64,000 nucleotides of DNA. It comes from Lewinellaceae bacterium (GTDB taxonomy: Bacteria > Bacteroidota > Bacteroidia > Chitinophagales > Saprospiraceae). The notes beneath the pieces were generated by a model, which had not been told where the DNA came from, searched no databases, and saw nothing but the letters and a program-made list of their open reading frames with translations. The DNA is taken from NCBI GenBank assembly GCA_020636435.1, contig JACJXX010000001.1, forward strand, positions 5,122,501 to 5,186,500, written 5' to 3'. This document shows, one piece after another, positions 7,982 to 16,967 of this stretch. Made by a program: the position numbers and the translations under genes. Numbering within the stretch: the first letter of the stretch is position 1; every line of letters starts with the position of its first letter.

Positions 7982-9679
7982 ATGAAGAAGTATTTACATG
8001 CCATTTTTGCTTTTTCCTTGATATTTGCGGTTCAAGGAGGCCTTTGGGCCCAGCCTGCCAATGACGAATGCGCAGATGCCATTTCGGTGGGATTGGGTTC
8101 CCACGATTTTAGTACTGTCGATGCGACGACCGGCATTCCGGGATTTCCCCAGAATTGCCCTTCGGACGACAGCTCTTCGGATTCCCTGTACAACGATATC
8201 TGGTATACGTATACCGCCGAATTCACCGGCCAGGTAGAGTTCAGCACTTGCGGTATGGCCGGGTTCGACACCAACCTGGCGGTTTATGGCCCGGATGCTC
8301 CTTGTCCGCCCACAGACGATAATATCATAGACTGTAGCGAAGACGCCCCCGGTTGCTCCCTTTTCACATCTTCCGTTGCCTTCGACGTAGTGGAAGGGCA
8401 AACCTATCTGCTGCGCCTTGGAGGGTATGGCAGCAACAGCCCGGGGGAAGAAGGGACCGGCACGTTCACCCTCGAAGAATACGTTCCTCCTCTTGGCCCG
8501 CCCAACGATGACTGCGAGACAGCCGCTCCTATCGTGCTCAACGCCAACGACTCCACCTTCGTGGAATATGTCACGCTGAACGCCAATACCAGCCCTCCCG
8601 AACACCTCCAGCCAATACTCTGCTTCGAAGCAGACGAGACAAATGTTTATAATGACGTTTGGTACGTGTGGACTGCTACTTTTACCGATGGGCTGGAATG
8701 GTCGAACTGCGGCACCAACAGCTTTGACTCCCGCATGGCGGTCTACGAATCAACTACCTGCCCGCCGGATGTAAACACCCTGGTCGGCTGCAGCGATGAC
8801 GCATTTGACGACAATGGCATTCAGTGTGGCGGCTACTCTTCCCGGGCATTCTTTAATGTAGAAGAAGGAAAAACCTATTACTTCCGGTTGGGCGGATTTT
8901 CGTCCAGCGGCGCCGGCAACGGCACTTTCTACATCCGGCGAATCCCATTTATCCAACCGCCCGCCAACGACCCCTGTGCAACGCCGGAAACGGCCTACAT
9001 CATAACGGAGGAAGAGGCCGACAACTTTGACATCCTCTTCGAAGGCAACACTTCCCTGGCTTCCGGCCAACCGGAAATTCCGATCCCAAAATGCGACGAC
9101 CCCAACGAATTCTGGGATGTCTGGTACAGCTTCAACTGCGGGCCCAATGAAGAGATCACCCTGCGTTTCAATAAGCTGACCCTGTTCGCTGAATTTACCA
9201 TAGATATTTTCGAATCCTGTGGCGTGCTTGCGGACAGTACCTGGTGTATCCGCTCCGATGAGCAGAGCGAGTCCTTTTTCTCTCAAACCCTCACCGGATT
9301 TCCCGGAGACTCTTCCAATTACCTGATCCGGGTTTCCACCAATATAGTCGATTATCCGCCCGGCGAGTTCTTCTTCCAGTTGACCGGTACTCCTTTTGGG
9401 CCGGTTGGCCTGGATGAATTGCCGGTGGAAAGCTTCCGGTTCTACCCCAACCCGGCCAAGGAGCAGGCCAATATGAGCTTCCGGACAAAAGAGTCTCTGG
9501 ATAGCCGGGCGGAGGTCGTCAATACCCTCGGCCAGGCCGTGCAGCAGCTGAATTTCGGCCGCCTCGCCCCGGGCGAGCACAACCTGTCCTTCTCTACCGC
9601 TGATTTGGATCCAGGCATCTACTTCCTGCGCCTGCAGGCCGACGGCCGGCAAAAGACGGTGCGCTTTGTGAAGCAATAG
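7982..9679 (+). CDS. Secreted T9SS cargo protein with three repeated beta-domains
   Basis: 565 residues exported by Sec (signal peptide 1-23, ending GLWAQ) and then by the type IX system. Three modules of about 150 residues follow, each opening with a PANDxC-type motif (PANDECADA, PPNDDCETA, PANDPCATP) and containing WYTYTAEFTG or WYVWTATFTD and AVYGPDAPC-like strands, typical of jelly-roll repeats in Bacteroidota surface proteins. The C-terminal 75 residues are a type A sorting domain (FRFYPNPAKEQANMSF, then LDPGIYFLRLQADG, ending VRFVKQ) removed on secretion. There is no catalytic motif; a role in adhesion or binding is likely. It appears to be a single-gene unit. Confidence 0.9.
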   Translation: MKKYLHAIFAFSLIFAVQGGLWAQPANDECADAISVGLGSHDFSTVDATTGIPGFPQNCPSDDSSSDSLYNDIWYTYTAEFTGQVEFSTCGMAGFDTNLAVYGPDAPCPPTDDNIIDCSEDAPGCSLFTSSVAFDVVEGQTYLLRLGGYGSNSPGEEGTGTFTLEEYVPPLGPPNDDCETAAPIVLNANDSTFVEYVTLNANTSPPEHLQPILCFEADETNVYNDVWYVWTATFTDGLEWSNCGTNSFDSRMAVYESTTCPPDVNTLVGCSDDAFDDNGIQCGGYSSRAFFNVEEGKTYYFRLGGFSSSGAGNGTFYIRRIPFIQPPANDPCATPETAYIITEEEADNFDILFEGNTSLASGQPEIPIPKCDDPNEFWDVWYSFNCGPNEEITLRFNKLTLFAEFTIDIFESCGVLADSTWCIRSDEQSESFFSQTLTGFPGDSSNYLIRVSTNIVDYPPGEFFFQLTGTPFGPVGLDELPVESFRFYPNPAKEQANMSFRTKESLDSRAEVVNTLGQAVQQLNFGRLAPGEHNLSFSTADLDPGIYFLRLQADGRQKTVRFVKQ

Positions 9680-9694
9680 GGCCTATTGGTTTTA

Positions 9695-9800
9695 TAGAAC
9701 GCGGATGACGCGGATGACGCGAATACGGCGGATTGCCGCGGATGGCATGCTCAGGACGCTATCTGCGACAATCCGCTATACCCGCGTCATCCGCGTTCTA
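9695..9800. repeat. Inverted repeat with 19-bp perfect arms
   Basis: The arms TAGAACGCGGATGACGCGG (9695-9713) and its exact complement (9782-9800) enclose 68 bases that also contain a smaller inverted pair (GCGGATTG / CAATCCGC). The arm is itself a 9-nt tandem repeat (GCGGATGAC). It sits between two convergent genes, so it may act as a two-way terminator, or it is a REP-like dispersed element. Confidence 0.8.
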
Positions 9801-9802
9801 TT

Positions 9803-10444
9803 TCACACCACCAACTCCCATATCGCCCAGAAGTGCCCCAGGCTGCCGCCGATGACGAACAGGTGCCAGATGGCGTGATGGTATGTCAGCTTTCGCCAGG
9901 CGTAAAATACCACGCCAATGGTGTAAGAAAGCCCGCCCAGTAGGATTCCGATGAGGGTTGCCTGCGGCATCAGGCCCGAAGCCTGCGGGATGGTGATCAT
10001 CCCCAGCCAGCCCATGGCCAGGTAAAAAGTGACCGACAGCCACTCCCAGCGGTCGAAGAAAAAGAGCTTATAAACCAACCCCACTGCCACCAACCCCCAT
10101 ATCAGATAGAGGTAAAAGCGCCCGGAAGCCTCCGGGAAGCAATAGACCAGAAACGGCGTATGGGTGCCCGCAATGAGGAAGTAAATGCTGATGTGGTCGG
10201 CCTTGCGGCAGAGGTATTTCCAGCGCGGCTCCCGAACGCTGTGGTAAAGGGTGGAAATAAAATAAACGAACAGCATGGAGAAGCCGAAAAGAGCCAGGCT
10301 CCACCAATGATAGGTGTCGCTGGGAGCGGAGCTGTAGTATAGCAGGAGCGGCACGCCCAGCAAGCCAAGGGCAAAGCCCACGCCGTGGGTCCAGGCATTG
10401 ACGCGTTCCTGTTTTAATTCGAGAGGAGTTGTCAGATAGTCCAT
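9803..10444 (-). CDS. Hemolysin III / PAQR family membrane protein
   Basis: 213 residues with seven predicted membrane helices. Conserved polar residues of the family are present: NAWTHGVGFALG near the N-terminus, SxxxH in ISTLYHSV, the Asp in KADHISIYFLIAGTHTPF, and a C-terminal HHAIWHLFV pair of histidines, which together form the metal site of the PAQR fold. Bacterial members are called hemolysin III or YqfA-like; a hydrolase or membrane-homeostasis role is suggested for the superfamily, but the substrate is unknown. It converges on the T9SS cargo gene. Length is normal for the family. Confidence 0.9.
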   Translation of the reverse strand: MDYLTTPLELKQERVNAWTHGVGFALGLLGVPLLLYYSSAPSDTYHWWSLALFGFSMLFVYFISTLYHSVREPRWKYLCRKADHISIYFLIAGTHTPFLVYCFPEASGRFYLYLIWGLVAVGLVYKLFFFDRWEWLSVTFYLAMGWLGMITIPQASGLMPQATLIGILLGGLSYTIGVVFYAWRKLTYHHAIWHLFVIGGSLGHFWAIWELVV

Positions 10445-10682
10445 GGGAAACAGTTGATCAATTAATCCTGCGCTTTTTCTACAAACAAACGAATGGAAAA
10501 GTTGATTTGCTGCCGGGGTTTTTGTTTGGCTTCGGCAACTTTATTTTATCAGTCAGTTAAAGGCCGCCTCTTCTTTGTGTTTCGCTGCTTACAGGGAACC
10601 GCTTTATTGCCTCGTTGTGTCCGAATACTTAAAGATTTTGGATCTTGGACGTTCTGGGAAATGCCCTTTGAGAGCCAGGTTT

Positions 10683-10800
10683 AAGGCGGAAGGCGGAAGT
10701 CGGAAGTCGGACACGAGCGAAGCGACTGACGGAGTAAAACGGGCGTTTAGTGCCTATTCGGAGGCCAATTCCGACTTCCGACTTCGCACTTCCGACTTAA
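10683..10800. repeat. Inverted heptad array, CGGAAGT type, copy 1
   Basis: The left arm repeats AAGGCGG / AAGTCGG at a 7-nt period (10683-10710) and the right arm repeats the complement CCGACTT (about 10770-10798). A one-armed relative lies at 62590-62626. The rest of the 476-bp gap 10445-10920, upstream of the ABC gene, shows no convincing gene or promoter. Confidence 0.75.
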
Positions 10801-10920
10801 ACCTTGGTTCGTCCAAAGTCCAAAAGATTTACCTGTACTCCGGGGAACGCTTCCACCTTTTCCGGAGTTATCTTATTCTTTCTTCTTTAATAGGCCGGAA
10901 GGCCCCAATGCGTCCCTGCT

Positions 10921-12714
10921 ATGAGCTCGAAACCGTCCATCTGGAACAATCCCTACCTGTCTCTTCTCCGCACGGCCTGGAAATATGCCCGGGGGCAACG
11001 GCGCCGGTATTTGCTGATCTACGGCATGTTCCTGCTCAGCAACATCGTCGTGGCTTTGTTTCCCATTCTCTGGGGCGTTTTCATCAACGAGATTCAGACG
11101 CAGGGCATGAACATCCTGCGTTCGGCCTGGATTTACGCCGGGTTGTACTTGTTATTGCGTTTTCTGGACTGGGTGTTCCACGGCCCGGCGCGAATCCTGG
11201 AGCGCAACCTGGCGTTCGACCTGAGCCGCAACTTTTTGCAGGAGCTCTACCACAAAGCCCTGCATTTGCCGGTCAAGTGGCACCAGGACCACCACAGCGG
11301 GGCGACGATCAACCGCATCCGGAAGGCTTATGAAGCCCTCAAGGATTTCTTCGATACCGGTTTCATGTACCTGAAGACCTTCCTCAGTTTTGCCTTTTCC
11401 TTCGGCGCCATGATCTATTTTTCGCCCTTGTTTGGCTGCATCGCGGCGGTGATGGGCACTGTCGTTATTTACCTGCTGCTAAAATTCGACAAGCCCTTCA
11501 TTGCTGCTTCGCGGGAGGTCAACGAGAAAGAACACGTCGTTTCTTCCACGCTGTTCGACAGCCTTTCCAATATCATTACGGTGATCACCCTTCGGCTGGA
11601 AAAGCGCATGGAGAAGGGCCTGTTTGGCCGTGTGATGGAGATTCTGCCTCCATTTCAGCGCAAGGTCATCGTCAACGAATGGAAATGGTTCACCATGGAA
11701 ATGTGCGTGGCCATCATCTACGGCGTGATCCTGATCGGATATGTTTACCAGAACTGGGTTCCGGGCGAGACTTTCCTGATCGGCAGCCTGGTGACGCTGA
11801 TGGCTTATGTGGAGCGGTTCACAGGCGTCTTTCACGGCATGGCCTGGCAATACACGCAGATTGTGCGCTACGATACGGATGTAAAGACGGCCCAGAATAT
11901 CATCGACGCTTACAACCAGCACCACTTGACGGATACGGACAAGGCGCTGCCGGAGGATTGGCGGCGGCTGGAGGTCAACCGGCTCAGTTTCGTGCACAAC
12001 GAAGGCGAGGAATGGGTGGAGAAACCCCAGGGCCTGTACGATGTCAACATCTACCTGCAGCGCGGCAAGCGCATCGCGCTGATCGGGGAAAGCGGCAGCG
12101 GAAAGAGTACCCTTATGGCCATCCTGCGCGGCCTCTATCCGCCCGGGCCAGGCCTGCAACTATCGACGGACGGGCGCCCGGTGCCGGATATCGGCTACAT
12201 CGCCGGCCAGGTGACGCTTTTTCCGCAGGAGCCGGAGATTTTTGAAAACACGATCGAGTACAACATCACCCTGGGCCTGCCCTTCAGCCCGGAAGAGGTG
12301 GAGAAGGTATGCCGGGTAGCTCACTTCGACGGCGTGGCCGCACAATTGCCGCAGGGCCTGCAATCCAGCATCAAGGAAAAAGGCGTCAACCTCTCCGGAG
12401 GGCAGAAGCAGCGGCTGGCCCTGGCGCGGGGTATCCTCGCCGCCCGCGACAGCGACATCGTCCTGATGGATGAGCCGACCAGCAGCGTAGACCCTAAAAC
12501 GGAGGTGGAAATCTACCAGCGCCTGTTCGAAGAGTTCAAGGATAAGGCCATGGTTTCCTCCCTGCACCGCCTGCATCTGCTCAACCAGTTTGACTACGTT
12601 TACGTCCTGGAAAACGGCCGGGTAGTGGACGAAGGCACCTTTGAGTATCTGCGCGCCAATAGCCTGGTTTTCCAGGAGTTGTGGAAACATCAGGAGGAGA
12701 GTGTAGTGGGGTGA
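10921..12714 (+). CDS. ABC transporter, fused permease/ATPase (exporter type)
   Basis: 597 residues forming a half-transporter that would act as a dimer in the inner membrane. Residues 1-320 are a type-I exporter membrane domain with about six helices (for example YLLIYGMFLLSNIVVALFPI). The nucleotide-binding domain has Walker A GESGSGKST (388-396), a Q-loop in VTLFPQEPEIFENT, signature LSGGQKQR (near 490), Walker B DIVLMDEPT (near 511) and the H-loop His in SSLHRLHLL (near 545). All catalytic residues are present. The substrate cannot be told; lipid or drug export is common in the family. The ATG at 10921 lacks a clear Shine-Dalgarno sequence, which is usual in Bacteroidota. Confidence 0.92.
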   Translation: MSSKPSIWNNPYLSLLRTAWKYARGQRRRYLLIYGMFLLSNIVVALFPILWGVFINEIQTQGMNILRSAWIYAGLYLLLRFLDWVFHGPARILERNLAFDLSRNFLQELYHKALHLPVKWHQDHHSGATINRIRKAYEALKDFFDTGFMYLKTFLSFAFSFGAMIYFSPLFGCIAAVMGTVVIYLLLKFDKPFIAASREVNEKEHVVSSTLFDSLSNIITVITLRLEKRMEKGLFGRVMEILPPFQRKVIVNEWKWFTMEMCVAIIYGVILIGYVYQNWVPGETFLIGSLVTLMAYVERFTGVFHGMAWQYTQIVRYDTDVKTAQNIIDAYNQHHLTDTDKALPEDWRRLEVNRLSFVHNEGEEWVEKPQGLYDVNIYLQRGKRIALIGESGSGKSTLMAILRGLYPPGPGLQLSTDGRPVPDIGYIAGQVTLFPQEPEIFENTIEYNITLGLPFSPEEVEKVCRVAHFDGVAAQLPQGLQSSIKEKGVNLSGGQKQRLALARGILAARDSDIVLMDEPTSSVDPKTEVEIYQRLFEEFKDKAMVSSLHRLHLLNQFDYVYVLENGRVVDEGTFEYLRANSLVFQELWKHQEESVVG

Positions 12715-12721
12715 GGCTAAA

Positions 12722-12790
12722 GGGTGTACGGGATGTACGGTGTACGGGGCGAAGCTGGAGCCTGGGCATGTACGATGTACGGGGGGGGAT
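12722..12790 (+). repeat. GTGTACGG repeats, copy 1
   Basis: Five close repeats of TGTACGG or TGTACGA with 7-9 nt spacing, followed by G8. The same motif in reverse orientation occurs at 17206-17291. The rest of 12791-12954 shows no gene; it holds the left flank of the second insertion sequence. Confidence 0.65.
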
Positions 12791-12954
12791 TGTTCAAAAA
12801 CTGGATCAGCCTGCATTTTTTGAACCGTTGGGATCGCAAAGAGCCACAGGCGACCAGTCTAAGACTGGACAAGTTCGAAGGTCAATTGTTCGGAGTTCAA
12901 GGATTCGCGGGCCTCAGCACCCCATTGACTATCAATACTGTCCAACGCTAGACG

Positions 12955-12969
12955 CATAGTTCGCACATA
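12955..12969 (+). repeat. Terminal inverted repeat, low-coordinate end
   Basis: CATAGTTCGCACATA, exact complement of 14699-14713; preceded by GCTAGACG. Confidence 0.92.
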
Positions 12970-12976
12970 GAGCATA

Positions 12977-13942
12977 TTAAATAATAATCCATTCATTTAG
13001 AGCCTCGCCCAAGGCTTTTTCTGTGTGATAAATAATCCTAATTTGGCGGCCTCGCTGTCGTTGTTTGTCGAGGAGTTTTTTTCTTCTACGATTGACTTTA
13101 TTAAAATCCACTTGTTGTAGAGCGTTGAGGAATTGTTGCGGCTGCTGGCTAAAATAAGGTTTGCAAAATATTAGTTGTTCCCCCTGCGCCACCAGCGGCT
13201 TGGCGCTGGATTTATGCCCGGTGGCCCTGCGAATAGCTCGCTTTAACTGGTTATGGCTAGCTTCCAAGGCATTATTGTCATTTGGGATAAAACCGTAATC
13301 ATAGCAGGTGAACAGGTTGGCTTTCCAATTGTCATAGGTGTTGTTAAAGTGGCGGACAAATGAACGCGCTAAAGGCGAAACGGCCTTGTGTTGGTTTTGA
13401 AACTCGGCCAAAAGCTGCTCTGCCTTTTGCTTCACCTCGGCCGCAGTATGTTTTTCGCGATAATCCTTGGCATGGCGCAGCGGCTTTTTGTCTTCTGGCA
13501 TTTGCTGTTTTGGCCCATATAAGCAGCCGGCAAGCTGTTCCAAAAAGCTTTGCCCTATTTTTAAATCCGGGTAAGCGCCATGCCAGGCTTCCAAACTGCC
13601 AGCCAATAGCTTGGCCAAGCGCTTCAATAAGGGGTGGGGTTGTATTTGTTGCATTTTCTCAATGGTTTCGATAGCGCTGGAGAATTGCTCGTACATTTGT
13701 ACGCCTCTTAATTCATAATTGGCGCTCAACGAGCGCTTGATCCAGCTTCGAGGCAATAGGCACAGGGTAGCTATTGCGCTTTGTTGTTGTTTGGACAAGC
13801 CCGGGGCAGCCTGCTGGCCAAGCTGCTCTAAATCTTTTTCTATTTGCTTTAAGCCCCGGAGTTTTTTTTTATAGCCTTGCCCATTTGGCTGTCCGCCTGC
13901 TGCACAGGCTTGCCCATGGCTTTGAGGAAATGCGCCTGGCAC
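12977..13942 (-). CDS. Transposase, C-terminal frame (reached by -1 slippage at A9)
   Basis: Carries the C-terminal half of the transposase from about 13861 down. It contains a long helical insertion (LRGLKQIEKDLEQLGQQ) and the catalytic Glu region FIPNDNNALEASHNQLKRAIRR, followed by a basic C-terminus. The open frame extends upstream to 13942 inside the other frame, but the family sequence is continuous only from the A9 run (13862-13870). There, -1 slippage from the upstream frame joins AIKK to KLRGLKQ. The joined protein would be about 560 residues. Confidence 0.82.
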   Translation of the reverse strand: MPGAFPQSHGQACAAGGQPNGQGYKKKLRGLKQIEKDLEQLGQQAAPGLSKQQQSAIATLCLLPRSWIKRSLSANYELRGVQMYEQFSSAIETIEKMQQIQPHPLLKRLAKLLAGSLEAWHGAYPDLKIGQSFLEQLAGCLYGPKQQMPEDKKPLRHAKDYREKHTAAEVKQKAEQLLAEFQNQHKAVSPLARSFVRHFNNTYDNWKANLFTCYDYGFIPNDNNALEASHNQLKRAIRRATGHKSSAKPLVAQGEQLIFCKPYFSQQPQQFLNALQQVDFNKVNRRRKKLLDKQRQRGRQIRIIYHTEKALGEALNEWIII

Positions 13943-14673
13943 ATATGGATAGGAACCCCTTCAAATACTTGCTCTATGGCTGGGATAAAGCCGTTTTGCT
14001 TGTCGCATAGCCACCCCCCAACTTCAATGCCCAACTTGTCCGTTAAGCCTTTCAAGGGCCTAAACAAGCCCTTCTCTAAATGAGGCGCGTCGCTGTGTTC
14101 CAAATAGCGCCCAAATAAAATAATCCCGCTTTGAGCTTCTCTAACCACATACAAAACCGAATTGCCCTGCTCCGGCGCTATGCCGTCTACGGTTAGGCAC
14201 AACTGGGCTATGCCCGAGCTTTTCAATCGCTTTTTTAGCCGCTCTTTGTCGCTCTCGCGTTCGCATAAACACATTTGAACCCGCTTGTATATGTTTTCTA
14301 CGCTGCGTTCTCCCATTTTCAAATGCGGGTATAGGCGTTTTACTTCTTCTAAAATCTCGCTGACGCTGCGCTTCAGGTTCAGGCGTTGATAGCCGATTTG
14401 CGCATAGACGGCTAAACTGTAATCCGATTTTGGGTAGATTAGCCTCCTGTACGCCTTTGGATATACCCGTATGCCTTTACAGCTACACCTTTCATTAATG
14501 CACCGCCCTAGCTCTATATCCAGGTAATAATGGCCTTTTAAATCTTGCAAGCTCCGCCGGGTGTGGGTTTTCACCAGGGGAGTGCCGCAATTTACGCAAT
14601 CCTTATACGGTATCTTTAGCAATAATTTCTCTTTGGCCTCGCCTTGGTTTAACTTTGTTGATAACTCTTCCAT
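13849..14673 (-). CDS. Transposase, N-terminal frame
   Basis: A 274-codon frame starting with ATG at 14673, 26 bases inside the element's end. The N-terminus has a zinc-ribbon-like pair (CVNCGTPL, then CINERCSCKG), followed by a helix-turn-helix-like region and the first catalytic Asp in LCLTVDGIAPEQ. A second acidic region (GGWLCDKQNGF) and a CQAHFLKAMGKP motif resemble MULE/IS256-type cores. Unshifted, the protein would end with KKNSGA just after the A9 run. This layout, a short product plus a frameshift fusion, is typical of insertion sequences that control transposase output by slippage. Confidence 0.85.
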   Translation of the reverse strand: MEELSTKLNQGEAKEKLLLKIPYKDCVNCGTPLVKTHTRRSLQDLKGHYYLDIELGRCINERCSCKGIRVYPKAYRRLIYPKSDYSLAVYAQIGYQRLNLKRSVSEILEEVKRLYPHLKMGERSVENIYKRVQMCLCERESDKERLKKRLKSSGIAQLCLTVDGIAPEQGNSVLYVVREAQSGIILFGRYLEHSDAPHLEKGLFRPLKGLTDKLGIEVGGWLCDKQNGFIPAIEQVFEGVPIHMCQAHFLKAMGKPVQQADSQMGKAIKKNSGA

Positions 14674-14698
14674 GCATTGGTAACGTATTTATATGCAA

Positions 14699-14713
14699 TA
14701 TGTGCGAACTATG
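14699..14713 (-). repeat. Terminal inverted repeat, high-coordinate end
   Basis: Exact complement of 12955-12969; followed by the target duplication GCTAGACG. The flank 14722-14996 shows no gene. Confidence 0.92.
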
Positions 14714-15047
14714 GCTAGACGAATAGCCGAGCCACAGAGTAAAGTTTTGATCCACAGGTGCCTGAGCGCTCTGCGTATCCCAGCGTCCCCTGCGGTTCAA
14801 AACTAAAAAGCACAGCAGCCTGAACACTCCCGCACGGGGCCGGGGCATGCAGCCTTGCGCCTTGCATTCTCCTGCCCTGCACCTACCCGTTCAGCGTTCA
14901 TCATCAGGTGGCTTGCTGCGATAAGCCAGCCTCCTTTTGCGCTAATTCTATGGATATTTCACAGATTGGGTATATTTACGCCATGGCGACCAAGAATTGG
15001 CATTCGATCCCAAGCTATTAATTCCCCCTTATAAAGAAATCGAGCAG

Positions 15048-16967
15048 ATGCATAAAAGCGATAAACAGGCTTTGCCCGGCGATCCCAGCCTTCCCAGTTC
15101 GAAAGAGGTTTTAGAAGGCCTTATGGAACTGGGAAAAGGGAATTCGAAATATACCGTAGAAGACTTTTTCCGCACTCCGGAAAAGGTGGCCTTTCAGCTG
15201 TCGCCGGGCGGCGATTACCTGGCCTACCTGGGGCCTTACGAACGGCGGCAAAACATATTCGTGCAAAAGGTTGGCGAAAACAACGCCGTGCGCATTACCC
15301 ACGAAACAGAGCGGGACATTGGCGGTTATTTCTGGTCGAGCGACCAGCGCCTGGTTTATGTGAAAGACAGCGGAGGGGATGAGAATTTCCAGCTTTTCGC
15401 CGTTGACCGCGATGGCTCCAACGGCAGGGATCTCACCCCGTTTGAAGGCGTGAAAATACAAATCATCGACGACCTGGAAGACAATGAAGACGAGCTCATC
15501 ATCGGGATGAACAAGAACAATCCCATGCTTTTTGAGCCCTACCGCATCAATATCAGGACCGGGGAGTATACCCAGATCGCCGAAAACAATGACCCGGCGG
15601 AACCGATTACCGGTTGGATGACCGACCACGATGGAAAACTGCGCATAGCGATAAAGACCATTGCCGGCGTAGACCACAGCTTGCTCTACCGGGACAGTGA
15701 GGAGGACAATTTTCGGACGGTTATTACCACGAACTTCAAGGAGAGCATGGAGCCCATTTTCTTCGAATTCGATAACAGCAGCGTCGTCTATGCTGTTACC
15801 AACATCGGGCGGGACCGCAGTGAAATTGTAAAGTTTGACATGGCTGCCGGCAAAGAGACAGGCGAGGTTTTATTTTCCCACCCGGAAGTAGATGCGGGCA
15901 GCCTGGCCCACTCCCGCAAACGCAAGGTGGTTACCGGCGCCATATACACCACCTGGAAACGGGAGATCAAATTTTTTGATGAAGAGCGCCGAAAGTTGCA
16001 GGAGTATCTTGAAAAGGAGCTGCCGGGATACGAAGTGGTACTGACCAGTTCTAATAAAAATGAAGACAAATTCATGGTGCGTACCTACAGCGACCGCTCA
16101 CTGGGCGCCTACTACTATTACGATCAACCGGCAGGCAAACTGGAAAAGATCATCGAGGTGAGCCCCTGGCTGGATGAGCAGGACATGGCCTCCATGAAGC
16201 CGGTGCAATATACTTCCCGCGATGGCCTCGCCATCCATGGGTACCTGACGTTGCCGGGGGGTAAAGCCTCCGCCGGCCTTCCGGTGGTAGTTAATCCTCA
16301 TGGCGGACCCTGGGTGCGCGACAGCTGGGGCTACAATCCGGAAGTGCAACTGCTGGCCAGCCACGGCTATGCGGTGCTGCAGGTCAACTACCGGGGCAGC
16401 ACCGGCTACGGCAGAGATTTCTGGCAGAAAGGCTTTAAACAGTGGGGGCGCGCCATGCAGGACGATATTACCGATGGCGTCAACTGGCTCGTGCGGGAAG
16501 GCATTGCCGACCCGAAACGAATCGCCATCTACGGCGCGAGCTACGGTGGGTACGCCACCCTGGCCGGCATCGCCTTCACGCCGGAACTCTACGCCTGCGG
16601 AGTAGACTACGTTGGCGTTTCCAACCTGTTTACTTTTATGAACACCATTCCTCCCTACTGGAAGCCTTACCTGGAGATGCTCTACGAAATGGTCGGCCAC
16701 CCGGAAGAGGATAAGGAACTGCTGGAAGCAAGCTCTCCCGTTTTTCACATCGGACGGATACAGGCGCCGTTGTTCGTCGTTCAGGGCGCCAACGACCCGC
16801 GCGTGAATATCGACGAGTCCGACCAGATCGTCCGTTCCCTGCGCAGCCGGGGCATCGATGTGCCGTACATGGTGAAATACAACGAAGGGCATGGTTTTTC
16901 CAATGAGGAGAACCGCTTCGAGTTTTATAAGGCCATGCTGGGCTTTCTGGAGAAGCATATGAAGTAG
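15048..16967 (+). CDS. S9 family peptidase (acylaminoacyl-peptidase / prolyl oligopeptidase-like)
   Basis: A 639-residue serine peptidase with an N-terminal beta-propeller (about 30-380; repeats such as PGGDYLAYLGPYERRQNIFVQ) and a C-terminal alpha/beta-hydrolase domain. The catalytic triad is visible: Ser498 in GASYGGYA, Asp583 in GANDPRVN and His615 in NEGHGF. There is no signal peptide, so it is probably cytosolic and degrades short peptides. The start is uncertain: the frame stays open to a TTG at 14997, and ATG 15048 or 15123 are alternatives. A nearby ATG at 14983 is out of frame. A -7-like TATATTTAC lies at 14971-14979. Confidence 0.93.
   Translation: MHKSDKQALPGDPSLPSSKEVLEGLMELGKGNSKYTVEDFFRTPEKVAFQLSPGGDYLAYLGPYERRQNIFVQKVGENNAVRITHETERDIGGYFWSSDQRLVYVKDSGGDENFQLFAVDRDGSNGRDLTPFEGVKIQIIDDLEDNEDELIIGMNKNNPMLFEPYRINIRTGEYTQIAENNDPAEPITGWMTDHDGKLRIAIKTIAGVDHSLLYRDSEEDNFRTVITTNFKESMEPIFFEFDNSSVVYAVTNIGRDRSEIVKFDMAAGKETGEVLFSHPEVDAGSLAHSRKRKVVTGAIYTTWKREIKFFDEERRKLQEYLEKELPGYEVVLTSSNKNEDKFMVRTYSDRSLGAYYYYDQPAGKLEKIIEVSPWLDEQDMASMKPVQYTSRDGLAIHGYLTLPGGKASAGLPVVVNPHGGPWVRDSWGYNPEVQLLASHGYAVLQVNYRGSTGYGRDFWQKGFKQWGRAMQDDITDGVNWLVREGIADPKRIAIYGASYGGYATLAGIAFTPELYACGVDYVGVSNLFTFMNTIPPYWKPYLEMLYEMVGHPEEDKELLEASSPVFHIGRIQAPLFVVQGANDPRVNIDESDQIVRSLRSRGIDVPYMVKYNEGHGFSNEENRFEFYKAMLGFLEKHMK

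Larger units (their letters stand above)
12955..14713 (-). mobile_element. Insertion sequence, 1,759 bp, with 15-bp terminal inverted repeats and 8-bp target duplication
   Basis: The ends are CATAGTTCGCACATA (12955-12969) and its exact complement (14699-14713), with partial homology further in (GCATAT shared). The 8 bases GCTAGACG occur directly outside both ends (12947-12954 and 14714-14721), a clean target-site duplication. Two transposase frames on the minus strand meet at an A9 run. The duplication is unaltered, so the insertion is probably recent. The 8-bp duplication and zinc-ribbon-like N-terminus recall ISL3 or IS256-related elements, but the family is not assigned. Confidence 0.93.
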
